Positions 11,701 to 22,500 of a DNA stretch of 64,000 nucleotides are shown here, one piece after another. Within the stretch, counting starts at the first letter, position 1; every line of letters starts with the position of its first letter. The notes below the pieces were generated by a model. That model was given only the letters and a program-made list of their open reading frames with translations, was not told the origin of the DNA and did not search any database. The stretch lies in NCBI GenBank assembly GCA_024349245.1, contig JALDNG010000022.1:9295001-9359000 (forward strand). Reading direction: 5' to 3'. A program made the translations under genes and the position numbers. This stretch comes from Neodontobutis hainanensis. Lineage: Eukaryota; Chordata; Actinopteri; Gobiiformes; Odontobutidae.

Positions 11701-14491
11701 GGGAACAAAAGACTTCAGTTAGTAACAGTGAAATGTTACAAGGGTCATTCAACACTAAATAAAGTATTGAGTATTTACACAGGCAAATATTAAAAAAAGT
11801 TTAGATTCTTGGCCAAATTTGAGTTTATATAGAATTCACGGTGCCAACACATAACAGGCCAAGCATGGGGATTAAAAAATATTTTCCAACACCCAAAATG
11901 GCAGAAAATCCACAGGTAGGATTTCCACAACTAAGATATTGGAAATAACAATTCCAGATGTGCATCAAAAGTTTATTTAAAAAACAACAATCTTAACATC
12001 TTTAAAAACAACCTTACTTTACCCCTCTAGTTCAATTAGTACAAGACCAACAACCAAAAGGGACATGTCAGCTACTACAATCCTAAAGGATTATCTACAG
12101 AGAAAGCTGAAGTCCAGTAATAAGACCATCAACTCTCAGGATAACCTCACGTCATTGCTACAGATGACACCACTTAGAACACACCGCGAGAAGGTCACCA
12201 ACTCATCACTCCAAATCTTTTCCAACAATGAAATAAGAAACCACACCCGACAAACAAGTTTGTCTGGGACAATTCATATTTTTTATTTATATGTATTTTC
12301 ACTTACCCTTGATTTGCCTTCTGCGTCCATTAAGTGATCCACGTACGTTACCTCACCCACTATAAATCAGATTCCAGAGACGACACACACCAAGGGAGAG
12401 AAGCCGAGAGAACAATGGGAGTTTAGAGCAGAACACAAGCAGGACGGCCGGTGAAAGTGAGCTTGGACTTCCAGTCCTGAGCCCTCCCACAGCACCTCAG
12501 CATCACAAAAATAGTACAGGTCTACAAAAAGCAAGCATAAGTCTTCCAAGTAAAGAATTGACTTCTTAGCCTGTCCTTGCAGTAATACCCCAAAGCACCA
12601 AAAGCTGAGGACAACACATTTAAATAAACTTCAACTTTACTATATGAATGATGCATTCAGAACCACCTTCCACATGTAGATTATATCAGCCAGATCTACA
12701 GCAACCAGCAAGTCAAAAGACTCATTTAACATTGTAATGTTGCGAAATTACAGCTCTTATTACTGCATCAATGTTCTCGCACCAGCATTGTGCACCGTAC
12801 AACTTTATAACTGAGATTCCTACAAATGTTCAGAAAGTAGAACCTCATAGTGTACACAAGAATTTTATTCAGTGCCGACACAGCCACACATGTGGTGTTC
12901 AACGAGTGGACATCAAAGACCAAACCTCTGGAGACAAGGACAGTGCATTAGAAGTGGCTTCATTTTGTAGACCTGTACCCCAATAAATCCCCAACGCTAT
13001 CTGCGTTTGGTACAACTTGATGATCTGCTGAGAAAACAATTGTCAATGTCAATACTAAAAAAGAAAATGCAATTATACTTAAATATATATATTCAATGAT
13101 AAATACCAAACAGCTTCTGAGGAAAGTGTCCTGTGCATGCGTTAAATCTTAGCATTTTGTGTTCCCTCTGATAACACATTACCATTCTCCATAGCAATTG
13201 TACATAAATAAGACTGTACCTATATTAAGTTACAACAAATCACCTTATTTTAGGTTTCAAAATGAACCAATTTTATTAGGTTCAACACACAGCAGCTAAT
13301 ATGGAAATTCAAGTCCCTTAAGACAAAAATAATGACACTATAAATAATATTGTACTCAAATGCTGGCTTTAGTTTCTATTAAATGGCTCAGTGTCTCTTG
13401 ACAAAGTCTACATTCTTCTACTCAAGATGTTTTTTGTACTCTTTCTGCAGGTTGTGTGTTCTTCCAACAGGTTTATAGCACTTGGACAAGATAGAGCAAC
13501 ACAAACCAGAGTGACAGATTCCAATAGTTACTGTACATCTCCTCCCACAAAAGAACAACCTTCATAAAAAGGGAAAGCGACTCCAAACGCTAATTCAAAG
13601 CTGAAACAATAGTCAGTTGCTTCAATTTGAATTATAATTGCTGTGTCCAGTTCTACTTTATAAGAATAAAAAAAAAGAAAAAAAAGAAAGAAAAAGACTC
13701 CTTACCTTTCTCCTTCATCAGATCTTTAAGGGCTTGCCATTTTACATCGTAGGGGATGTTGCTGACAAATACGCGGTATCTCTTGTTCATGTTTCCATAG
13801 GGCTCAAAGCGCCCGCCTCCGCCCCTTTTCGGAGGCCTCTCCTTCCTTGAATTTACTTCATGCCTGGGTTTTCCATTCAATTCCCTGCAAACAGGCAAGC
13901 ATAGCAGAACAGAAATGCATAAAAATGTACTCAAAATGTCAACAAAGACAATCAAATCATTTGACATCGTGGAAAAGTAATTTTAGTTTGTGTTTAATAA
14001 CTAATAGCCTCGGCAATTCCTGCACAGTTCCAACAAAATAAGTTAAAAATACTAATTTATAATATGTTTCTAACCGCTATAAAGAAATATATCGGGATCA
14101 GTTAGTAAATAAACGTTACTTTTTATGGGTTTTAGGTTTAATGGTAACAATATACTTAGTTACGCAAAATGGCTGCGATAAAACTATGCAATCGCGGCCC
14201 TAAAAACAAGCTGCAGCAAAGGAAATGTATGATGTGGTAAATGTAATTTAAAAGATGTGCTTCAAGTTAATACGAGTCACTTTTTGTTACGTTTGTGTTT
14301 TAAACATTCTGGACTTGTAAAACACGTTATGTTCGGATAATGGCGACTAACAAGTCCGCTAGCCAACGCTAACAAAGGAACCATGATGAATGGACTCACC
14401 CCTGCTGCTGCTGCTGCGGCGGCTGCGGTGGCGGCTGTTGCTCTGTTTTCTCCACGGCGATAGCCGGGGTTTCGGTCAGCTCCGTAGACAT
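8767..14491 (-). CDS. hnrnpm: Heterogeneous nuclear ribonucleoprotein M
   Basis: hnRNP M is a nuclear pre-mRNA-binding protein that regulates splice-site choice. Coding exons on minus: 14491-14400, 13884-13706, 12359-12307, 11658-11651 (8 nt), 11547-11454, 11350-11045, 10955-10802, 10695-10646, 10577-10520, 10429-10310, 10240-10193, 10078-10010, 9913-9812, 9713-9136, 9056-9005, 8930-8767. They sum to 2127 nt (708 aa; human about 730) with consistent phase. A Pro/Gln-rich start is followed by RRM1 (about aa 67-144, with RYRVFVSNIPYDVKW and GKSRGCAVVEF), then a Met/Arg/Gly linker. RRM2 (about 238-312) contains TIFVANLDYKVGW. A long MDRMG-type repeat region follows, then RRM3 (about 631-708) with CQIFVRNLPFDFTWKML, ending DVRIDRNA. 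Exon 13 needs a weak GTTGGT donor to stay in frame. The intron after exon 7 has U12-type signals. The family call is certain; a few exon edges in the repeat region are less so. Confidence 0.95.
9150..9713 (-). repeat. coding MDRMG-type repeat array of hnrnpm exon 14
   Basis: One 578-bp exon encodes about 25 imperfect copies of a Met/Leu/Phe-Asp-Arg-Met/Leu-Gly unit, for example SGMDRLGTGMDRMSGM. This matches the hnRNP M Met-Arg-rich repeat domain. Fish units use Asp-Arg where I recall Glu-Arg in the human array. The repeats are degenerate at DNA level and end before the Gly-rich spacer leading to RRM3. Confidence 0.85.
10696..10801 (-). other. candidate U12-type (minor spliceosome) intron in hnrnpm
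   Basis: This 106-nt intron joins VQAV-S to MFNGQ in RRM2. Its donor reads GTATCCTTTTG, matching the U12 5' splice consensus RTATCCTTT. The sequence TCCTTAAT at 10713-10706 matches the U12 branch consensus, with the branch A (10707) 11 nt before the final AG. The other donors I checked in hnrnpm are of U2 type. The motifs are seen directly; spliceosome usage is inferred from established consensus. Confidence 0.8.
11651..11658 (-). other. hnrnpm: 8-nt coding microexon of hnrnpm
   Basis: The exon ending at 12307 finishes GKSR in phase 0. The exon beginning at 11547 starts one base before VVEF. Exactly 3n+2 bases are needed, and GGTTGTGC at 11658-11651 supplies Gly-Cys-Ala, giving the RRM1 RNP1 string SRGCAVVEF. 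It is bounded by AAG before and GTAAGTAG after, with a pyrimidine-containing tract upstream. Skipping it would frameshift RRM1. Confidence 0.82.
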
Positions 14492-15559
14492 TGTACTTTT
14501 TAAATTAACCTTGCGGCTATTAATTATTAATTTCACTAGTAATTTTTATATCGTTAATGCGCCACAAGCTTCGAGGTAACCTTTCTGGAACACGCACCCT
14601 GGTCAATAAAGATGGCGCACACTTGCGTCTATCCTCGAGAAGACCGACGGAGAAAAGATGGACGACGTTTTAAAGGACTTCCTTATTTCCGGTGCTTTTG
14701 TTGGAAATATTTTCGTTCCCAAAATAAAAGCTCAAACAATGTAAACTAAACAATAATTATATCAAGCTACATTTTCTTTTGTTCATTTTCTTCTAATATT
14801 TATTAACTTTATTCGATGTCTTTATATAATTAGGCATTAAGTAGGAAGCCCAAAAAGTTATTAAGTGAATATTTTATATGTTTATTGTATGAACCTCTTA
14901 ATAACTTACTCAAAATATTAGCGAATACAAACATTATATTTTGCACATGTATACGCACGCATGCAGGTGCTATGTTACTCCTTTTTGTTGTTTGCACAAC
15001 ATAAGGACTTGTTTTAATGAAGGACATGATAGTTTTTGAGAAATGATACAGCTATCTCACATAAATGTTTTCCGGAATGTAACTTGGATGACAGTTATGA
15101 ACCATTGATTGTATTAAAACAACTATGAACCATGCATGAACTAAAGATTGTATGGAAGTTTGAAAAAGGGTTAGATCCGCCTCGCCTCTTGGGGGCAATA
15201 GTGAGATTTTCCAATACAGCAGCAGACAATTACGCGAGAACCGGTGGTGGTGGTGGTGAATAGCTAACGCTAGTAAAATTATTCTATAAACTGGAACTAC
15301 TGGTTAAGCTACAATCATAGTTAAATAAAATTGTTATTACATTCAATAACTAATAATATATATTTTACTTTGCGTTAAAATACCTTTATTTTCTTAGTAG
15401 AATATAGTTTGATCATGCCGTTGAAATGCTAACGTTAGCCTTTTAGTAGGAGTCTAACATACAGTAGCCGTGCTGCTTAGAGACATTATCAGTCTGTGGT
15501 ACATGCATAAAAAGTGCCAGGTTAAGGCTTTGCTATTGTATATTATTAACATCTAAGTT
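14492..15559. promoter_or_regulatory. divergent intergenic region between hnrnpm and dmap1
   Basis: The two start codons are divergent and 1068 bp apart. The region carries the 5' UTRs and core promoters of both genes; no TATA box is evident near either. A YY1-like motif (AAAGATGGCGC, plus strand, about 14608-14618) and a TTCCGG ETS-like core near 14686 lie on the hnrnpm side. A GC-richer block with a (GGT)n run lies near 15,230-15,260 on the dmap1 side. The middle is AT-rich with no gene seen. Confidence 0.5.
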
Positions 15560-18500
15560 ATGGCTACTGGAGCTGATGTGAGAGACATTTTGGAATTGGC
15601 CGGAGGAGAAAATGATGGGCCCATCAGTAAGAAAGACCTCATCAATTCAGACAAGGTAACATTATGTGATTTTTGTTTCAGTCTGAGATCTAAACAAATT
15701 GTTCTTTATTTTAGTGTTGTTCCGTATATGTTCCTTAAAGTGTTGTTCCTGTTCCTGTTATGATTATATGCTTAAATGGATCACACATAGTCGAAACGAA
15801 AATATCAGTGTTGAATTTATTCGTTGTCATAGATGGTAGGTGACTATGAGATGGAGAGTGTTACCCAAACATTTCTGTAACGTTTTTTTTTCTCCATTTA
15901 TTAGAAGAAAAGCAAGAAGTCAACTGAAACTTTGACTTTTAAAAGACCAGAGGGGATGCATCGAGAGGTTTATGCTCTGCTGTATTCGGATAAGAAGTAT
16001 GCTTACCCTTTAAAAGTAAAACATGGGCTGATCTATCAGATTAAACTTGTTAACATTACATTTCCCTATTAAATGTTCAGAGATGCACCACCACTGCTGC
16101 CTAGTGACACTACTCAGGGCTATAGGACAGTCAAAGCCAAACTGGGCTGCAAAAAAGTGCGACCCTGGAAGTGGATGCCCTTCACAAATCCAGCTCGCAG
16201 AGACGGGGCAATATTTCACCATTGGAGACGCGTTGCAGAAGAGGGCAAGGATTATCCTTTTGCTAGATTCAACAAGGTAAAGATAACTAAATGACCATCA
16301 TTTTTGTTTCCAACTACAAAGCCAAAGTAACCACATTTGTATTTCTTTTCTTCATGCTTTCATTTTGCCTTTTTAGACAGTGCAGGTACCAGTGTACTCA
16401 GAGCAAGAGTATCAGATGCATCTCCATGATGATGGTTGGACTAAAGCAGAAACAGATCACCTGTTTGACCTGTGCAAACGCTTTGACCTGCGCTTCATAG
16501 TTGTCCATGACCGTTTTGATCACCAACAATACAGAGTAAACTCTTTCCTATTCATTTTTTATTATGATTTAAATATGAGTAAGGACAGAAAAGTATACTT
16601 TGGTATATATATTGTTGAAACATATGAATTTTGTTGCCTCAGAAACGTTCTGTGGAAGACTTAAAGGAGCGCTATTATAGTATTTGTGGGAAGCTCACCA
16701 AGGTCAGAGCACCTTCAGGGACTGAGCCTAAGATCTACATCTTTGATGCTGGACATGAAAGGCGCCGCAAAGAGCAACTGGAGAAGCTCTTCAATCGAAC
16801 ACCTGAACAAGTATGTATCCTTTTCACATTTATTTGTTACACGTTTTGTTTATAATTTTTATTTTTATCTGTATTATTAAAACACCATTAACATTAGATA
16901 GAGCCTCTATATATATATATTCATCAAATGTTCTCTGGAATTCTTTTCCTAATATTGTGATTGTACTTTTTCTGTTTTGCCTGTAGGTGGCAGAAGAAGA
17001 ATACCTCATCCAAGAGCTTAGAAAGATAGAGACAAGAAAGAAGGAGCGGGAAAAGAAAGCTCAGGATTTACAGAAACTTATTAAAGCAGCTGATACAACC
17101 ACAGAATTACGGCGGGCTGAAAAGAGAGTTTCCAAGAAGAAGCTTCCACAAAAAAGAGAAACAGAAAAACCAGTAAGCACAACTGTAAAAGTACGAGTCT
17201 AACTCTTGTGTTGTATTTTTTTTAGTAATTTTAGTTGAGTGAAAAGTTTTTTTTTATTTTTATTTTTTTTATTTTTTCTTTGCTAACCAGTACCAGCTCA
17301 CCTTGTTAAATTCATATTTCTCATCAGCCTTTTGTTTTCACTACAGCCAGTTCCAGAGACAGCGGGCATTAAATTCCCAGACTTTAAATCAGCTGGTGTC
17401 ACACTGCGCAGTCAGAGGGTAAGTATAGCAAGAGCCTTGAAAGTTTACAAACATTAATGTCATTCTTATGTATTTGTTGTATTTTTATTTACTGGTGTAA
17501 TTATTGTAAAAGTAGCTAAAGTTTCTTGTTTTCTATTTTTAACAATCTAACAACTTTTGGTGGCACCTGTGGTTGATGGGGAAAAAACTGAATCTACAGT
17601 ATGTCTTGAGCTGGCCATCTGTCATTAGCACTATGATGATTTATTGTGTTAGTGACTGGTTAATATCTTTAAGACTGCCGAGGGTCTTCTTATTTATCTT
17701 TGAGACTGATGAGGAGCTGTCCTTCTCTATGGAAAATACATTAGTATTGCTAAAGGAGTAGAACGCTTCTCTGGCTAATCAGTCAGACAGAGCTCAGTGA
17801 ATAAAGATATTTTGATCTGGCCTGCTGAAGTGCATTTCATACGAATTAAGCCCAGAGGCTGAACTGTTCATCCTAATATCTTATGCCCTTTCAATCACTG
17901 TTTTTTTTTTTAATTTAGATGAAACTACCCAGTTCAGTAGGCCAGAAGAAGATCAAAGCTATTGAACAGATGCTGGTAGACCTTGGAGTGGGTGAGTGTA
18001 CATGTATTTTATTTGCTTTAGCCTGTCACCAACTATTTCCAACACTAATGTTTCAAACTGTTATATGGTTCAGTTTTTACCATTTATTTTCTGTTTTTTG
18101 TGTCTTAATCGATCATGTTCTCCTGTGTTTGTTTCTAGATCTCAACCCACTACCAACAGAAGAGATTGTACAGATGTTCAATGAGCTACGTAGTGACTTG
18201 GTCCTGCTTTATGAGCTTAAGCAGGCACACAGCAACTGTGAGTATGAACAGCAAATGCTGCGCCACCGTTATGAGGCCCTACTCAAGGCTGGAAGTGGAG
18301 GAACAACTATAGCTACTGTATCAGTAACAACACAAAGTGGGGACGTCAACCCCTCCAACAGCACTACCACATCCACACCAAATGTTGAAACTCAGGCATG
18401 GCCCAGTGCAGACGACATCAAGGTGGAAGCTAAGGAGCAGATCATTGATGTGGTAGGAGCACCACTCACTCCTAACTCAGTAAGTCAGATAAAAAAAGAC

Positions 18501-18731
18501 ACCAACTAGTATAAGGAAAACCCCAAAAATTGTATTGCTTTACAGTTCTAGTGCTCAGTTAAGGTCTGACATCTTGGGTCCTTTCTAATCTAAAACTCTT
18601 TAAATTTAAGCAGGGCAAACAAAAATCAGATTTTCAGCCATTAAATTATATTTTTGTATATCACATTGCAGCGCAAACGGAGAGAATCAGCCTCCAGTTC
18701 ATCCTCAGTGAAAAAGATGAAGAAACCTTAA
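15560..18731 (+). CDS. dmap1: DNA methyltransferase 1-associated protein 1
   Basis: DMAP1 is a nuclear subunit of the NuA4/TIP60 acetyltransferase and SRCAP complexes and also binds DNMT1. Exons: 15560-15655, 15905-15996, 16081-16276, 16377-16535, 16643-16810, 16987-17172, 17347-17418, 17919-17991, 18139-18479, 18672-18731. They total 1443 nt (480 aa; human 467). It starts MATGADVRDILELAGG. The conserved block KVRPWKWMPFTNPAR is followed by a SANT/Myb-like domain (about aa 140-200, DDGWTKAETDHLFDL and KERYYSICGKL). A Lys/Arg/Glu coiled coil (about 238-295) is followed by the DMAP1-specific block MKLPSSVGQKKIKAIEQML and FNELRSDLVLLYELKQAH. The Thr-rich stretch around aa 410-440 differs from mammals. 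The C-terminus RKRRES...VKKMKKP looks like a nuclear localisation signal. All junctions are GT-AG and in phase. Confidence 0.97.
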
Positions 18732-19347
18732 TGAAGAATGGCACACATTGGAGGACTAAAGAAACACAGTAGTGGCAAGTTTATGGTTCTTTTAAAAGAA
18801 ACATGGGAGAATGGACTATATTGCAATTTTGTAAAAGCTTCACTGATAAGACACAGCCACTTGTTTCTCCTGCTAATGAGACCTCTATAACCCCTCCCCG
18901 TCTGGCTTCGCCACCATCACTTTCATAAAGGCAACAACTGAGTGACATTTCATTCCATTACTGCTCGTCTCCTTGCCTCCACCATTGCTCAGCCTTAGAT
19001 GAGGCAAGATCAACTGTAAATTGCCAAGCTGAGCTAATCGGGACATGTTGGGAAGGTTGGAAACACTGGGTAATTGAAATGAATTGGAATGAAAGAGGAG
19101 ACTCTGAGAGTAGGAGCACCTCAAGTCCCAATGCTCATTTGTCCCATCTGAGTTTTTTTGGCATCTAATCATGCCATAACATTTACTGGAAATGTGTTTT
19201 TTGTCAGTGTAACCATCTCTCCCTCCACTAAGTGTGTGCCTTCACTTGAAAGGGGTTTCATCTGCTGCCTGTGCTCTATGTTGGACTAGTGGCGCTGATT
19301 TGTGTTTTGTCCTCAGGTGACCTTGAATAGGCTTTAGTAAATGATTG

Positions 19348-19353
19348 AATAAA
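19348..19353 (+). terminator. dmap1 poly(A) signal
   Basis: This AATAAA lies 617 nt after the dmap1 stop and is followed within 25 nt by a TG/T-rich stretch (TTGTGTTGTGTCTG), the usual downstream element layout. Confidence 0.7.
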
Positions 19354-19400
19354 CCCTGTTTTTTTCCTTGTGTTGTGTCTGTTTTTTTTTGTTTGTTTGT

Positions 19401-19578
19401 TTTTGTTTTACCTCATCAGTACTTGGACTTCTTTTGCACACTCCTAGAGAAGATTTTAACTTGGTGGTAATTAGTCATGAATATTTTGTTTTTGTTTTTG
19501 TTTTACCACATCAGTACTTGGACTTCTTTTGCACACTCCTAGAGAAGATTTTAACTTGGTGGTAATTAGTCATGAATA
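19401..19578 (+). repeat. two-copy tandem duplication, 95-bp period
   Basis: The block from TTTTGTTTTACC through TAGTCATGAATA occurs twice, ending at 19483 and 19578. The copies differ at only one visible base (CCTCATCAG versus CCACATCAG). It lies directly downstream of the dmap1 poly(A) site. Near-identity implies a recent duplication or an assembly artefact. Confidence 0.95.
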
Positions 19579-22500
19579 CACATTGACTGAGAAAATTGTA
19601 GGATCTTTCATACCTTACCTGTCATTTAGGTTAAGTGACATCTAATGACTTCATTAATATGATAATTAAGCAGTGATCATTCTGAGGTTGGCACAGCTAT
19701 GGAAACGTCATTACGGTCTTCTATAATATTGTTAATTGTGTGTCAATTATGTCATTTAGGGCACTTAGCAATTAATTTCCATGCAAATCCTAATGGCATA
19801 TACACATTTGAAGATCAGTCCTTGTATTGTATTGAAGAAAATAAAATTTTAAAAGACTACATAAACATTTTAAAAGCTTAGATTTAAAATAATCAAATTT
19901 TTCTAAAAAAAATTATGTTTCTGATGTACTGGGTTATATTCAAATAGTCAAAGCATCTTCAACTGTATTCATTGCTGCTAAGGCAACAGGAGTAAACCCA
20001 TCCACACATTGTAGGGCTCTTGATTAACAGAAAAATAGTGAGACAGAAGTAAACATGGCTAGAATGGATTCCTGGTGTCTATATTTCATGTTGAAAATTG
20101 GCTCATAAATCCAGTGGTTTGATCTATGGAACCCGTCGTTGCTTGAAAAAACCTCTGTAAATGTGTAATTTCTCCCTTGACAGAACACAGCCGAAAGGCT
20201 ATCTTTCTTTTGCTTCCTCCTCCTCTCGTACCCCTTTTCTCTGTCTCTCATTCTCTCGCTCTCTGTTGGATTAATGCTCTGCTCTCTCTCCTTATCTTCT
20301 CAAATATCTTCTTTTCATCACTGCTCATCCATTTATCAAAACTTGTTGGCTATCTGTATGTAGAACTATCTTGTAGCTACAGTATTGCAAGTATCTTAAA
20401 AAATGCCTTTAAAAAAGTGGGCTTATTATTAAATACTAGTCCAAATTGAAAATAGAGGTGCCACTAGCCATGTGTAAATGATAAAGACCCTCACACTCAC
20501 AAACTCTCATCTAGCTCTACCTGCCACGAGCTCCAACTGGGTTATAGTGTGCGTTGTGCAGTGCTGATGTGAAAAGCATGAGGCGTAGTATCTTATAATG
20601 TGGTGGTGATGGCAGTGAGATGGAATCTCTTTATCAAGGCCAGTCTCTGGCTTTAATCACAGTCTAAAAGGTGTGCTGACTATTTATCATAATTGAACTG
20701 TATCCAGGCTAATCGGTGGCATACGTCACTGTCAAGGGATCGCTTGGCCGCACCAGCATCCTGTGCTGGTGGTGATTGAACACACAGTTAAGAGAAAATA
20801 TGTGGACTGTGGGGCATAAGGCAGGAAGAGGCAGGTTCTAGCACATGTGATAGAGCGCTGTTCAGATACTTGATGTTCAGATGTCTTCAATGCTGTATAC
20901 CAATCGTGCCACATGCAATCACTGATGATTGCAAAGGATTGAGACAGGAATGATGCAATAAGTGTGAGTACAGGCTTTGGATAATGTCTTCTAAAAGCTG
21001 AGCTATAGCTATGCTGGAGCAGATTTCACCTCCATGGCCTGCTCCTCTGCATGTGTCTCACTTTGACTTTCACTTATTCATGTATTTAGGTCACCTTGAG
21101 GGTCAAACTTTTAATCATTGTTCCACATCAAATTCACCTGTGCCCTCTGGTATCCGGAACTTTAACAAAGGGGGGGACTGAAAACGTTGGAAGTTGAAAA
21201 ATCACAAGTGCCCGCAGGGTTGGACAGTGGAAGTCATTTCCACTGGATTTTGCTAGTGGGGGAAGTCCTGCTGTAACGCAAACCCAATCACTGGTGCTAA
21301 GCAGTGCTTACAGCTAAGCATTAACCCCACTGTCCACTCTCCGCATTGAAACCCCGGGGAGGCAACAGAGAGTGTGGGACTAAATCTAGACTTCCTATTT
21401 CTCTGTACTGTACTGCTCCCGGGAACATCTCTGGTCAGGTTTTGTCGGGACACCTTGAAAGAAAAGAACAGCACTGTCTGGTGAGGGGGAAGAGAAGTAA
21501 TTTTAAGAGAGCTTTGTTGAAGCGGCCATGAGCCAACAAAAGACTATTACAATTAGTTGGTGGTAAAATTAGTTTACCTGTGTTGTCTAATTAGTCTGAG
21601 ATCTGTCAATCTACTTTGTTGCATTGGTCTTGAAATAAGCTAAAGATGCCATTGTATTTGGTGTGTTTAAGTTCCAGCGTACTACAGCACAGCCTTGGAC
21701 AAAACCAAAGCTATGTTTTCCAATCACAAAACAGGCCAGTTTGATTTGTCAGTGAGAGGACTTTGAACCATAACTGACAGTGTTACCTTGCACTGGACTC
21801 ATGTCTTTCTCTCTTTACCTGTGCAAGGACTATTTTCACAAAGAAAAAAAAAATCCAATTTACCATGCGATCCACAGCTGTCACAGCAGGGGAATTAAAC
21901 ATTACCCATAACTCACTGGGGGTGCTGAGCAGGTCAATGGATGGCAGGGAAGGTAACATCACTCTGGGGTGCAATAACAAAGGTTTTTAACCTTCTCTAA
22001 CGTGACACCTTCACTTCGCCTGCTGGCAGAACAGCATCTTTCACGGAGCTGGTTAACAATCTCCAGCTCAGTTGACGACTCAACTTACTGGTACACACCT
22101 CATACTACTCGTCACTCAAATTTCTGCCCAACACAAACAGAAAGAAATAGGGGAATGTCAGCATAAATACAATGTTTTCCAACCCGCTGAGTATGGAGCA
22201 GTTCTTGTGATGCTCCATAGGGGGTTGCTGGAATCCTGTAGCTAGTGTCCTAGTGTCATCACCCACTCAGGTTGACTGCTTGCCTGGCTGGCCCGCCACC
22301 ACCAGAGCCTCAATTACCTGACTGACGTTTCATTAGTGCCTGCAGCTGATCCCATGGCTGAGAGGCAGTGGGGCGCACAGGAGCATGCAGCCGAGAGAGG
22401 GAGAAGGGGGGAAGAGGACGCATTACATTCTCATGCGCTGTCAGTGTCACAGCTATACAGCCGCCCAGCCACTCATTACAGCACAGTCATTTAGTACATG

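Noticed and set aside
12367..12549. 60-codon minus-strand frame just upstream of hnrnpm exon 3
   Set aside because: It has no family resemblance and no good donor. The RRM1 reading is already continuous without it, so it was treated as intron sequence.
14658..14744. 28-codon plus-strand ORF (MDDVLKDFLISGAF...) in the hnrnpm/dmap1 spacer
   Set aside because: It is too short, unmatched to any family and lies in AT-rich promoter DNA; a chance ORF is more likely.
16811..16986. GTATCCTTTTC near the start of a dmap1 intron, resembling a U12 donor
   Set aside because: It lies 4 nt inside the intron. The in-frame junction EQ|VAEEEY uses the preceding GTATGT, and no U12 branch motif lies 10-20 nt before the acceptor.
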